Part shown: positions 10,704-22,913 of the stretch, piece after piece
How the letters are laid out: each line of letters begins with the position of its first letter
How positions within the stretch are numbered: the stretch's first letter is position 1
From: Lasioglossum baleicum
Lineage: Eukaryota; Arthropoda; Insecta; Hymenoptera; Halictidae
Reading direction: 5' to 3'
DNA: 64,000 nt
Assembly (NCBI RefSeq): GCF_051020765.1
Contig: NW_027469110.1
Span: 434,001-498,000, forward strand
The notes under the pieces: model-generated
The model's database searches: none
What the model saw: only the letters and a program-made list of their open reading frames with translations
What the model was told of the DNA's origin: nothing
Position numbers and translations under genes: made by a program

Positions 10704-11404
10704 GTTTTGCGTTATGTGTTATGCGTTATGGGTTATGCGTCATGCGTTATGCGTTATGCGTTATGCGTTATGCGTTATGCGTTATGCGTTATGCGTTATG
10801 CGTTGTGCGTTATGCGTTATGCGTTATGCGTTATGCGTTATGCGTTATGCGTTATGCGTTATGCGTTATGCGTTATCGGCTTTGCGTTATGCGTCATGCG
10901 TGATGGGTTATGCGATATCGGTTATGGATTATGCGTAATGCATTATATGTTATGCGTTATGCTTTTTTGCGTTATGTGTTATGCGTTATGGGTTATGCGT
11001 TATGCGTTTTGCGTTATGGGTTATGCGTTATGCGTTATGCGTTATGCGTTATGCGTTATGCGTTATGGGTTATGCGTTATGGGTTATGCGTTATGGGTTA
11101 TGCGTCATGCGTTATGCGTTATGCGTTATGCGTTATCGGGTTTGCGTTATGCGTCATGCGTTATGGGTTATGCGTCATGCGTTATGCGTTATGCGTTATG
11201 CGTTATCGGGTTTGCGTTATGCGTCATGCGTTATGGGTTATGCGTTATCCGTTATGGATTATGCGTAATGCATTATAAGTTATGCGTTTTGCGTTATGTG
11301 TTATGTGTTATGCGTTATGGGTTATGCGTCATGCGTTATGCGTTATGCGTTATGCGTTATGGGTTATGCGTTACGCGTTATGCGTTATGCGTTATGCGAT
11401 ATGC
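10704..11404 (+). repeat. Domain II block: C, D with extra T, partial modules, F
   Basis: C at 10704, GTTGTGC at 10802, then D whose TTTTTGC monomer has one extra T (10963-10968). F-type GTTATGG alternation occurs twice, with two GTTATCG-GGTTTGC pairs near 11133 and 11203. The block ends with GTTACGC and GATATGC at 11398. Confidence 0.8.
10961..10970 (+). other. Register shift +1 (extra T in module D)
   Basis: Other D modules read five T between GC and GC here; this one has six. Monomer starts move from 1 to 2 modulo 7. It may be a real slippage in a T run or an assembly homopolymer error. Confidence 0.85.
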
Positions 11405-11698
11405 GTTATGCGTTATGCGTTATGCGTTATGCGTTATGCGTTATGCGTTATGCGTTATGCGTTATGCGTTATGCGTTATGCGTTATGCGTTATGCGTTAT
11501 GCGTTATGCGTTATGCGTTATGCGTTATGCGTTATGCGTTATGCGTTATGCGTTATGCGTTATGCGTTATGCGTTATGCGTTATGCGTTATGCGTTATGC
11601 GTTATGCGTTATGCGTTATGCGTTATGCGTTATGCGTTATGCGTTATGCGTTATGCGTTATGCGTTATGCGTTATGCGTTATGCGTTATGCGTTATGC
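11405..11698 (+). repeat. Canonical array, 42 monomers
   Basis: No variant seen. Confidence 0.95.
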
Positions 11699-11922
11699 GA
11701 TATGCGTTATCGGCTCTGCGTTATGCGTCATACGTTATACGTTATGCGTTATCGGCTTTGCGTTATGCGTCATGCGTTATGGGTTATGCGTTATCCCTTA
11801 TGGATTATGCGTTATGCGTTATGCGTTATGCGTTATGCGATATGCGTTATCGGCTCTGCGTTATGCGTCATACGTTATACGTTATGCGTTATCGGCTTTG
11901 CGTTATGCGTCATGCGTTATGG
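11699..11922 (+). repeat. Doubled, truncated module E
   Basis: Two E starts (GATATGC at 11699 and 11839), each with GCTCTGC and GTCATAC with GTTATAC. The first is cut after CTTATGG and ATTATGC, the second after GTTATGG. The 140-bp spacing points to a local duplication. Confidence 0.85.
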
Positions 11923-12153
11923 GTTATGCGTTATGCGTTATGCGTTATGCGTTATGCGTTATGCGTTATGCGTTATGCGTTATGCGTTATGCGTTATGCG
12001 TTATGCGTTATGCGTTATGCGTTATGCGTTATGCGTTATGCGTTATGCGTTATGCGTTATGCGTTATGCGTTATGCGTTATGCGTTATGCGTTATGCGTT
12101 ATGCGTTATGCGTTATGCGTTATGCGTTATGCGTTATGCGTTATGCGTTATGC
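11923..12153 (+). repeat. Canonical array, 33 monomers
   Basis: No variant seen. Confidence 0.95.
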
Positions 12154-12643
12154 GTTTTGCGTTATGTGTTATGCGTTATGGGTTATGCGTCATGCGTTAT
12201 GCGTTATGCGTTATGCGTTATGCGTTATGCGTTATGCGTTATGCGTTATGCGTTATGCGTTGTGCGTTATGCGTTATGCGTTATGCGTTATGCGTTATGC
12301 GTTATGCGTTATGCGTTATGCGTTATGCGTTATGCGTTATCGGCTTTGCGTTATGCGTCATGCGTGATGGGTTATGGGTTATGCGTTATGGGTTATGCGT
12401 TATGGGTTATGCGTCATGCGTTATGCGTTATGCGTTATGCGTTATCGGGTTTGCGTTATGCGTCATGCGTTATGCGTTATGCGTTATCCGTTATGGATTA
12501 TGCGTAATGCATTATAAGTTATGCGTTTTGCGTTATGTGTTATGTGTTATGCGTTATGGGTTATGCGTCATGCGTTATGCGTTATGCGTTATGCGTTATG
12601 GGTTATGCGTTACGCGTTATGCGTTATGCGTTATGCGATATGC
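12154..12643 (+). repeat. Domain II block: C, D-F fusion, start of G
   Basis: C at 12154, GTTGTGC near 12259, then GTGATGG at 12364 running directly into F alternation, as at 7974. F ends with ATTATAA near 12508, then GTTACGC and GATATGC at 12637. Confidence 0.84.
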
Positions 12644-13028
12644 GTTATGCGTTATGCGTTATGCGTTATGCGTTATGCGTTATGCGTTATGCGTTATGCG
12701 TTATGCGTTATGCGTTATGCGTTATGCGTTATGCGTTATGCGTTATGCGTTATGCGTTATGCGTTATGCGTTATGCGTTATGCGTTATGCGTTATGCGTT
12801 ATGCGTTATGCGTTATGCGTTATGCGTTATGCGTTATGCGTTATGCGTTATGCGTTATGCGTTATGCGTTATGCGTTATGCGTTATGCGTTATGCGTTAT
12901 GCGTTATGCGTTATGCGTTATGCGTTATGCGTTATGCGTTATGCGTTATGCGTTATGCGTTATGCGTTATGCGTTATGCGTTATGCGTTATGCGTTATGC
13001 GTTATGCGTTATGCGTTATGCGTTATGC
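12644..13028 (+). repeat. Canonical array, 55 monomers
   Basis: No variant seen. Confidence 0.95.
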
Positions 13029-13231
13029 GATATGCGTTACCGGCTCTGCGTTATGCGTCATACGTTATACGTTATGCGTTATCGGCTTTGCGTTATGCGT
13101 CATGCGTTATGGGTTATGCGTTATCCCTTATGGATTATGCGTAATGCATTATGCGTTATGCGTTTTGCGTTATGGGTTATGCGTTATGCGTTATGCGTTA
13201 TGCGTTATGCGTTATGGGTTATGCGTTATGG
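13029..13231 (+). repeat. Module E with private GTTACCG
   Basis: Standard E except that the monomer before GCTCTGC is GTTACCG, not GTTATCG, near 13036. I saw this variant only here. Confidence 0.85.
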
Positions 13232-13749
13232 GTTATGCGTTATGCGTTATGCGTTATGCGTTATGCGTTATGCGTTATGCGTTATGCGTTATGCGTTATG
13301 CGTTATGCGTTATGCGTTATGCGTTATGCGTTATGCGTTATGCGTTATGCGTTATGCGTTATGCGTTATGCGTTATGCGTTATGCGTTATGCGTTATGCG
13401 TTATGCGTTATGCGTTATGCGTTATGCGTTATGCGTTATGCGTTATGCGTTATGCGTTATGCGTTATGCGTTATGCGTTATGCGTTATGCGTTATGCGTT
13501 ATGCGTTATGCGTTATGCGTTATGCGTTATGCGTTATGCGTTATGCGTTATGCGTTATGCGTTATGCGTTATGCGTTATGCGTTATGCGTTATGCGTTAT
13601 GCGTTATGCGTTATGCGTTATGCGTTATGCGTTATGCGTTATGCGTTATGCGTTATGCGTTATGCGTTATGCGTTATGCGTTATGCGTTATGCGTTATGC
13701 GTTATGCGTTATGCGTTATGCGTTATGCGTTATGCGTTATGCGTTATGC
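13232..13749 (+). repeat. Canonical array, 74 monomers
   Basis: No variant seen. Confidence 0.95.
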
Positions 13750-14932
13750 GTTTTGCGTTATGTGTTATGCGTTATGGGTTATGCGTCATGCGTTATGCGT
13801 TATGCGTTATGCGTTATGCGTTATGCGTTATACGTTATGCGTTATGCGTTATGCGTCATACGTTATGCGTTATGCGTTATCGGCTCTGCGTTATGCGTCA
13901 TACGTTATACGTTATGCGTTATCGGCTTTGCGTTGTGCGTCATGCGTTATGGGTTATGCGTTATCCCTTATGGATTATGCGTAATGCATTATGCGTTATG
14001 CGTTTTGCGTTATGGGTTATGCGTTATGCGTTATGCGTTATGCGTTATGCGTTATGCGTTATGCGTTATGGGTTATGCGTTATGGGTTATGCGTTATGGG
14101 TTATGCGTCATGCGTTATGCGTTATGCGTTATGCGTTATCGGGTTTGCGTTATGCGTCATGCGTTATGGGTTATGCGTTATCCGTTATGGATTATGCGTA
14201 ATGCATTATAAGTTATGCGTTTTGCGTTATGTGTTATGTGTTATGCGTTATGGGTTATGCGTCATGCGTTATGCGTTATGCGTTATGCGTTATGCGTTAT
14301 GGGTTATGCGTTACGCGTTATGCGTTATGCGTCATGCGTTATGCGTTATGCGTTATGCGTTATCGGGTTTGCGTTATGCGTCATGCGTTATGGGTTATGC
14401 GTTATCCGTTATGGATTATGCGTAATGCATTATAAGTTATGCGTTTTGCGTTATGTGTTATGTGTTATGCGTTATGGGTTATGCGTCATGCGTTATGCGT
14501 TATGCGTTATGCGTTATGCGTTATGCGTTATGCGTTATGGGTTATGCGTTACGCGTTATGCGTTATGCGTTATGCGATATGCGTTATGCGTTTTGCGTTA
14601 TGGGTTATGCTTTATGGGTTATGCGTAATGCGTTATGCGTTATCGGCTTTGCGTTATGCGTTATGCGTTATCGGCTTTGCGTTATGCGTCATGCGTTATG
14701 GGTTATGCGTTATCCGTTATGGATTATGCGTAATGCATTATGCGTTATGCGTTTTGCGTTATGGGTTATGCGTTATGGGTTATGCGTTATGCGTTATGCG
14801 ATATGCGCTATATGTTATGCGTTATGCGTTATGCGTTATCGGATTTGCGTTATGCGTTATGCGTTATCCGTTATGGATTATGCGTTATGCATTATGCGTA
14901 ATGCGTAATGCGGTATGGGTTATGCGTTGTGC
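13750..14932 (+). repeat. Domain II block: C, C2, E, F, F, G
   Basis: C at 13750, GTTATAC and GTCATAC near 13830-13861, E near 13873 (with a private GTTGTGC inside), two F endings (ATTATAA near 14205 and 14429), then G through GCTATAT near 14804 and GTTGTGC at 14926-14932. Module D is missing. Confidence 0.82.
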
Positions 14933-16031
14933 GTTATGCGTTATGCGTTATGCGTTATGCGTTATGCGTTATGCGTTATGCGTTATGCGTTTTGCGTTAT
15001 GTGTTATGCGTTATGGGTTATGCGTCATGCGTTATGCGTTATGCGTTATGCGTTATGCGTTATGCGTTATGCGTTATACGTTATGCGTTATGCGTTATGC
15101 GTCATACGTTATGCGTTATGCGTTATGCGTTATGCGTTATCGGCTTTGCGTTATGCGTTATGCGTGATGGGTTATGCGATATCGGTTATGGATTATGCGT
15201 AATGCATTATATGTTATGCGTTATGCTTTTTGCGTTATGTGTTATGCGTTATGGGTTATGCGTCATGCGTTATGCGTTATGCGTTATGCGTTATGCGTTA
15301 TGGGTTATGCGTTATGCGTTATGCGTTATGCGTTATGCGATATGCGTTATCGGCTCTGCGTTATGCGTCATACGTTATACGTTATGCGTTATCGGCTTTG
15401 CGTTATGCGTCATGCGTTATGGGTTATGCGTTATCCCTTATGGATTATGCGTAATGCATTATGCGTTATGCGTTTTGCGTTATGGGTTATGCGTTATGCG
15501 TTATGCGTTATGCGTTATGCGTTATGCGTTATGGGTTATGCGTTATGGGTTATGCGTTATGGGTTATGCGTCATGCGTTATGCGTTATGCGTTATGCGTT
15601 ATCGGGTTTGCGTTATGCGTCATGCGTTATGGGTTATGCGTTATCCGTTATGGATTATGCGTAATGCATTATAAGTTATGCGTTTTGCGTTATGTGTTAT
15701 GTGTTATGCGTTATGGGTTATGCGTCATGCGTTATGCGTTATGCGTTATGCGTTATGCGTTATGGGTTATGCGTTACGCGTTATGCGTTATGCGTTATGC
15801 GATATGCGTTATGCGTTTTGCGTTATGGGTTATGCTTTATGGGTTATGCGTAATGCGTTATGCGTTATCGGCTTTGCGTTATGCGTTATGCGTTATCGGC
15901 TTTGCGTTATGCGTCATGCGTTATGGGTTATGCGTTATCCGTTATGGATTATGCGTAATGCATTATGCGTTTTGCGTTATGGGTTATGCGTTATGGGTTA
16001 TGCGTTATGCGTTATGCGATATGCGCTATAT
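14933..16031 (+). repeat. Short array of 8, then C, C2, D, E, F and truncated G
   Basis: C at 14989, GTTATAC and GTCATAC near 15072-15106, D at 15177, E with GCTCTGC near 15355, F with ATTATAA near 15667. G stops at GCTATAT (16025-16031) and lacks GATTTGC, GGTATGG and GTTGTGC. Confidence 0.84.
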
Positions 16032-16269
16032 GTTATGCGTTATGCGTTATGCGTTATGCGTTATGCGTTATGCGTTATGCGTTATGCGTTATGCGTTATG
16101 CGTTATGCGTTATGCGTTATGCGTTATGCGTTATGCGTTATGCGTTATGCGTTATGCGTTATGCGTTATGCGTTATGCGTTATGCGTTATGCGTTATGCG
16201 TTATGCGTTATGCGTTATGCGTTATGCGTTATGCGTTATGCGTTATGCGTTATGCGTTATGCGTTATGC
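16032..16269 (+). repeat. Canonical array, 34 monomers
   Basis: It follows the truncated G module directly. Confidence 0.95.
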
Positions 16270-17487
16270 GTTTTGCGTTATGTGTTATGCGTTATGGGTT
16301 ATGCGTCATGCGTTATGCGTTATGCGTTATGCGTTATGCGTTATGCGTTATGCGTTATACGTTATGCGTTATGCGTTATGCGTCATACGTTATGCGTTAT
16401 GCGTTATGCGTTATGCGTTATCGGCTTTGCGTTATGCGTTATGCGTGATGGGTTATGCGATATCGGTTATGGATTATGCGTAATGCATTATATGTTATGC
16501 GTTATGCTTTTTGCGTTATGTGTTATGCGTTATGGGTTATGCGTCATGCGTTATGCGTTATGCGTTATGCGTTATGGGTTATGCGTTATGCGTTATGCGT
16601 TATGCGTTATGCGTTATGCGTTATGCGTTATGCGTTATGCGATATGCGTTATCGGCTCTGCGTTATGCGTCATACGTTATACGTTATGCGTTATCGGCTT
16701 TGCGTTATGCGTCATGCGTTATGGGTTATGCGTTATCCCTTATGGATTATGCGTAATGCATTATGCGTTATGCGTTTTGCGTTATGGGTTATGCGTTATG
16801 CGTTATGCGTTATGCGTTATGCGTTATGCGTTATGGGTTATGCGTTATGGGTTATGCGTTATGGGTTATGCGTCATGCGTTATGCGTTATGCGTTATGCG
16901 TTATCGGGTTTGCGTTATGCGTCATGCGTTATGGGTTATGCGTTATCCGTTATGGATTATGCGTAATGCATTATAAGTTATGCGTTTTGCGTTATGTGTT
17001 ATGTGTTATGCGTTATGGGTTATGCGTCATGCGTTATGCGTTATGCGTTATGCGTTATGGGTTATGCGTTACGCGTTATGCGTTATGCGTTATGCGATAT
17101 GCGTTATGCGTTTTGCGTTATGGGTTATGCTTTATGGGTTATGCGTAATGCGTTATGCGTTATCGGCTTTGCGTTATGCGTTATGCGTTATCGGCTTTGC
17201 GTTATGCGTCATGCGTTATGGGTTATGCGTTATCCGTTATGGATTATGCGTAATGCATTATGCGTTATGCGTTTTGCGTTATGGGTTATGCGTTATGGGT
17301 TATGCGTTATGCGTTATGCGATATGCGCTATATGTTATGCGTTATGCGTTATGCGTTATCGGATTTGCGTTATGCGTTATGCGTTATCCGTTATGGATTA
17401 TGCGTTTTGCATTATGCGTAATGCGTAATGCGGTATGGGTTATGCGTTGTGCGTCATGCGTTATGCGTTATGCGTTATGCGTTATGG
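16270..17487 (+). repeat. Full HOR unit: C, C2, D, E, F, G
   Basis: One of the clearest complete units. C at 16270, D at 16458, E near 16650, F with ATTATAA near 16969, G with GTTACGC near 17070 and GCTATAT near 17328, GGTATGG near 17432 and GTTGTGC, then GTCATGC and GTTATGG (17481-17487). It carries GTTTTGC in place of GTTATGC near 17404, a marker shared with 22.2 kb. Confidence 0.85.
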
Positions 17488-18068
17488 GTTATGCGTTATG
17501 CGTTATGCGTTATGCGTTATGCGTTATGCGTTATGCGTTATGCGTTATGCGTTATGCGTTATGCGTTATGCGTTATGCGTTATGCGTTATGCGTTATGCG
17601 TTATGCGTTATGCGTTATGCGTTATGCGTTATGCGTTATGCGTTATGCGTTATGCGTTATGCGTTATGCGTTATGCGTTATGCGTTATGCGTTATGCGTT
17701 ATGCGTTATGCGTTATGCGTTATGCGTTATGCGTTATGCGTTATGCGTTATGCGTTATGCGTTATGCGTTATGCGTTATGCGTTATGCGTTATGCGTTAT
17801 GCGTTATGCGTTATGCGTTATGCGTTATGCGTTATGCGTTATGCGTTATGCGTTATGCGTTATGCGTTATGCGTTATGCGTTATGCGTTATGCGTTATGC
17901 GTTATGCGTTATGCGTTATGCGTTATGCGTTATGCGTTATGCGTTATGCGTTATGCGTTATGCGTTATGCGTTATGCGTTATGCGTTATGCGTTATGCGT
18001 TATGCGTTATGCGTTATGCGTTATGCGTTATGCGTTATGCGTTATGCGTTATGCGTTATGCGTTATGC
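17488..18068 (+). repeat. Canonical array, 83 monomers
   Basis: Partner array in copy B (22298-22913) has 88 monomers. Confidence 0.95.
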
Positions 18069-19020
18069 GTTTTGCGTTATGTGTTATGCGTTATGGGTTA
18101 TGCGTCATGCGTTATGCGTTATGCGTTATGCGTTATGCGTTATGCGTTATGCGTTATACGTTATGCGTTATGCGTTATGCGTCATACGTTATGCGTTATG
18201 CGTTATGCGTTATGCGTTATCGGCTTTGCGTTATGCGTTATGCGTGATGGGTTATGCGATATCGGTTATGGATTATGCGTAATGCATTATATGTTATGCG
18301 TTATGCTTTTTGCGTTATGTGTTATGCGTTATGGGTTATGCGTCATGCGTTATGCGTTATGCGTTATGCGTTATGGGTTATGCGTTATGCGTTATGCGTT
18401 ATGCGTTATGCGTTATGCGTTATGCGATATGCGTTATCGGCTCTGCGTTATGCGTCATACGTTATACGTTATGCGTTATCGGCTTTGCGTTATGCGTCAT
18501 GCGTTATGGGTTATGCGTTATCCCTTATGGATTATGCGTAATGCATTATGCGTTATGCGTTTTGCGTTATGGGTTATGCGTTATGCGTTATGCGTTATGC
18601 GTTATGCGTTATGCGTTATGCGTTATGGGTTATGCGTTATGGGTTATGCGTTATGGGTTATGCGTCATGCGTTATGCGTTATGCGTTATGCGTTATCGGG
18701 TTTGCGTTATGCGTCATGCGTTATGGGTTATGCGTTATCCGTTATGGATTATGCGTAATGCATTATAAGTTATGCGTTTTGCGTTATGTGTTATGTGTTA
18801 TGCGTTATGGGTTATGCGTCATGCGTTATGCGTTATGCGTTATGCGTTATGCGTTATGGGTTATGCGTTACGCGTTATGCGTTATGCGTTATGCGATATG
18901 CGTTATGCGTTTTGCGTTATGGGTTATGCTTTATGGGTTATGCGTAATGCGTTATGCGTTATCGGCTTTGCGTTATGCGTTATGCGTTATCGGCTTTGCG
19001 TTATGCGTCATGCGTCATGC
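18069..19020 (+). repeat. HOR unit: C, C2, D, E, F, truncated G
   Basis: C at 18069, D at 18257, E near 18435, F with ATTATAA near 18762. G stops after the second GCTTTGC and two GTCATGC. Confidence 0.85.
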
Positions 19021-19307
19021 GTTATGCGTTATGCGTTATGCGTTATGCGTTATGCGTTATGCGTTATGCGTTATGCGTTATGCGTTATGCGTTATGCGTT
19101 ATGCGTTATGCGTTATGCGTTATGCGTTATGCGTTATGCGTTATGCGTTATGCGTTATGCGTTATGCGTTATGCGTTATGCGTTATGCGTTATGCGTTAT
19201 GCGTTATGCGTTATGCGTTATGCGTTATGCGTTATGCGTTATGCGTTATGCGTTATGCGTTATGCGTTATGCGTTATGCGTTATGCGTTATGCGTTATGC
19301 GTTATGC
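19021..19307 (+). repeat. Canonical array, 41 monomers
   Basis: Partner array at 23866-24152 also has 41 monomers. Confidence 0.95.
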
Positions 19308-21583
19308 GTTTTGCGTTATGTGTTATGCGTTATGGGTTATGCGTCATGCGTTATGCGTTATGCGTTATGCGTTATGCGTTATGCGTTATGCGTTATACGT
19401 TTATGCGTTATGCGTTATGCGTCATACGTTATGCGTTATGCGTTATGCGTTATGCGTTATCGGCTTTGCGTTATGCGTTATGCGTGATGGGTTATGCGAT
19501 ATCGGTTATGGATTATGCGTAATGCATTATATGTTATGCGTTATGCTTTTTGCGTTATGTGTTATGCGTTATGGGTTATGCGTCATGCGTTATGCGTTAT
19601 GCGTTATGCGTTATGGGTTATGCGTTATGCGTTATGCGTTATGCGTTATGCGTTATGCGTTATGCGTTATGCGATATGCGTTATCGGCTCTGCGTTATGC
19701 GTCATACGTTATACGTTATGCGTTATCGGCTTTGCGTTATGCGTCATGCGTTATGGGTTATGCGTTATCCCTTATGGATTATGCGTAATGCATTATGCGT
19801 TATGCGTTTTGCGTTATGGGTTATGCGTTATGCGTTATGCGTTATGCGTTATGCGTTATGCGTTATGGGTTATGCGTTATGGGTTATGCGTTATGGGTTA
19901 TGCGTCATGCGTTATGCGTTATGCGTTATGCGTTATCGGGTTTGCGTTATGCGTCATGCGTTATGGGTTATGCGTTATCCGTTATGGATTATGCGTAATG
20001 CATTATAAGTTATGCGTTTTGCGTTATGTGTTATGTGTTATGCGTTATGGGTTATGCGTCATGCGTTATGCGTTATGCGTTATGCGTTATGCGTTATGGG
20101 TTATGCGTTACGCGTTATGCGTTATGCGTTATGCGATATGCGTTATGCGTTTTGCGTTATGGGTTATGCTTTATGGGTTATGCGTAATGCGTTATGCGTT
20201 ATCGGCTTTGCGTTATGCGTTATGCGTTATCGGCTTTGCGTTATGCGTCATGCGTTATGGGTTATGCGTTATCCGTTATGGATTATGCGTAATGCATTAT
20301 GCGTAATGCGTAATGCGGTATGGGTTATGCGTTGTGCGTTATGCGTTATGCGTTATGCGTTATGCGTTATGCGTTATGCGTTATGCGTTATGCGTTATGC
20401 GTTTTGCGTTATGTGTTATGCGTTATGGGTTATGCGTCATGCGCTATGCGTTATGCGTTATGCGTTATGCGTTATGCGTTATGCGTTATGCGTTATACGT
20501 TATGCGTTATGCGTTATGCGTCATACGTTATGCGTTATGCGTTATCGGCTTTGCGTTATCGGCTTTGCGTTATGCGTTATGCGTGATGGGTTATGCGATA
20601 TCGGTTATGGATTATGCGTAATGCATTATATGTTATGCGTTATGCTTTTTGCGTTATGTGTTATGCGTTATGGGTTATGCGTCATGCGTTATGCGTTATG
20701 CGTTATGCGTTATGGGTTATGCGTTATGCGTTATGCGTTATGCGTTATGCGTTATGCGTTATGCGATATGCGTTATGCGTTATCGGCTCTGCGTTATGCG
20801 TCATACGTTATACGTTATGCGTTATCGGCTTTGCGTTATGCGTCATGCGTTATGGGTTATGCGTTATCCCTTATGGATTATGCGTAATGCATTATGCGTT
20901 ATGCGTTTTGCGTTATGGGTTATGCGTTATGCGTTATGCGTTATGCGTTATGCGTTATGGGTTATGCGTTATGGGTTATGCGTTATGGGTTATGCGTCAT
21001 GCGTTATGCGTTATGCGTTATGCGTTATCGGGTTTGCGTTATGCGTCATGCGTTATGGGTTATGCGTTATCCGTTATGGATTATGCGTAATGCATTATAA
21101 GTTATGCGTTTTGCGTTATGTGTTATGTGTTATGCGTTATGGGTTATGCGTCATGCGTTATGCGTTATGCGTTATGCGTTATGCGTTATGGGTTATGCGT
21201 TACGCGTTATGCGTTATGCGTTATGCGATATGCGTTATGCGTTTTGCGTTATGGGTTATGCTTTATGGGTTATGCGTAATGCGTTATGCGTTATCGGCTT
21301 TGCGTTATGCGTTATGCGTTATCGGCTTTGCGTTATGCGTCATGCGTTATGGGTTATGCGTTATCCGTTATGGATTATGCGTAATGCATTATGCGTTATG
21401 CGTTTTGCGTTATGGGTTATGCGTTATGGGTTATGCGTTATGCGTTATGCGATATGCGCTATATGTTATGCGTTATGCGTTATGCGTTATCGGATTTGCG
21501 TTATGCGTTATGCGTTATCCGTTATGGATTATGCGTTATTCATTATGCGTAATGCGTAATGCGGTATGGGTTATGCGTTGTGC
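19308..21583 (+). repeat. Two consecutive HOR units
   Basis: The first has C at 19308, C2 with a one-base insertion near 19400, D at 19497, E, F, and a G that jumps from ATTATGC to GGTATGG near 20316, omitting GCTATAT. The second has C near 20401 with GCTATGC beside it, C2, D at 20596, E with an extra monomer before GTTATCG, F, and full G ending with GTTGTGC at 21577-21583. Confidence 0.82.
19399..19406 (+). other. Register shift +1 after GTTATAC
   Basis: An 8-bp monomer with three T follows GTTATAC. The same event is at 24244-24251 in the duplicate copy, so it predates the duplication and is unlikely to be a random read error. Confidence 0.9.
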
Positions 21584-21765
21584 GTTATGCGTTATGCGTT
21601 ATGCGTTATGCGTTATGCGTTATGCGTTATGCGTTATGCGTTATGCGTTATGCGTTATGCGTTATGCGTTATGCGTTATGCGTTATGCGTTATGCGTTAT
21701 GCGTTATGCGTTATGCGTTATGCGTTATGCGTTATGCGTTATGCGTTATGCGTTATGCGTTATGC
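21584..21765 (+). repeat. Canonical array, 26 monomers
   Basis: It runs directly into the GATATCG of a D module that lacks its first monomers. Confidence 0.94.
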
Positions 21766-22297
21766 GATATCGGTTATGGATTATGCGTAATGCATTATAT
21801 GTTATGCGTTATGCTTTTTGCGTTATGTGTTATGCGTTATGGGTTATGCGTCATGCGTTATGCGTTATGCGTTATGCGTTATGCGTTATGGGTTATGCGT
21901 TATGCGTTATGCGTTATGCGTTATGCGATATGCGTTATCGGCTCTGCGTTATGCGTCATACGTTATACGTTATGCGTTATCGGCTTTGCGTTATGCGTCA
22001 TGCGTTATGGGTTATGCGTTATCCCTTATGGATTATGCGTAATGCATTATGCGTTATGCGTTTTGCGTTATGGGTTATGCGTTATGCGTTATGGGTTATG
22101 CGTTATGGGTTATGCGTTATGCGTTATGCGATATGCGCTATATGTTATGCGTTATGCGTTATGCGTTATCGGATTTGCGTTATGCGTTATGCGTTATCCG
22201 TTATGGATTATGCGTTTTGCATTATGCGTAATGCGTAATGCGGTATGGGTTATGCGTTGTGCGTCATGCGTTATGCGTTATGCGTTATGCGTTATGG
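21766..22297 (+). repeat. Truncated D, E, shortened F/G junction
   Basis: D starts at GATATCG (21766) without GTGATGG. E has GCTCTGC near 21952. F is skipped: E runs into GTTATGG alternation and GCTATAT near 22139, then GATTTGC, GGTATGG, GTTGTGC, GTCATGC and GTTATGG (22291-22297). This is the junction between the two 4.85-kb copies. Confidence 0.83.
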
Positions 22298-22913
22298 GTT
22301 ATGCGTTATGCGTTATGCGTTATGCGTTATGCGTTATGCGTTATGCGTTATGCGTTATGCGTTATGCGTTATGCGTTATGCGTTATGCGTTATGCGTTAT
22401 GCGTTATGCGTTATGCGTTATGCGTTATGCGTTATGCGTTATGCGTTATGCGTTATGCGTTATGCGTTATGCGTTATGCGTTATGCGTTATGCGTTATGC
22501 GTTATGCGTTATGCGTTATGCGTTATGCGTTATGCGTTATGCGTTATGCGTTATGCGTTATGCGTTATGCGTTATGCGTTATGCGTTATGCGTTATGCGT
22601 TATGCGTTATGCGTTATGCGTTATGCGTTATGCGTTATGCGTTATGCGTTATGCGTTATGCGTTATGCGTTATGCGTTATGCGTTATGCGTTATGCGTTA
22701 TGCGTTATGCGTTATGCGTTATGCGTTATGCGTTATGCGTTATGCGTTATGCGTTATGCGTTATGCGTTATGCGTTATGCGTTATGCGTTATGCGTTATG
22801 CGTTATGCGTTATGCGTTATGCGTTATGCGTTATGCGTTATGCGTTATGCGTTATGCGTTATGCGTTATGCGTTATGCGTTATGCGTTATGCGTTATGCG
22901 TTATGCGTTATGC
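22298..22913 (+). repeat. Canonical array, 88 monomers
   Basis: Counterpart of 17488-18068, five monomers longer. Confidence 0.95.

Larger units (their letters stand above)
17278..21583 (+). repeat. Large segmental duplication, copy A
   Basis: Partner of 22088-26449. Landmarks match at offsets of 4,810 bp at the left, 4,845 in the middle, 4,873 and finally 4,866 bp, so copies differ by a few whole monomers. Both hold GTTTTGC next to ATTATGC in G, the GTTGTGC-GTCATGC pair, the same truncated G ending in two GTCATGC (19014 and 23859), and the same +1 T event (19400 and 24245). Confidence 0.9.
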
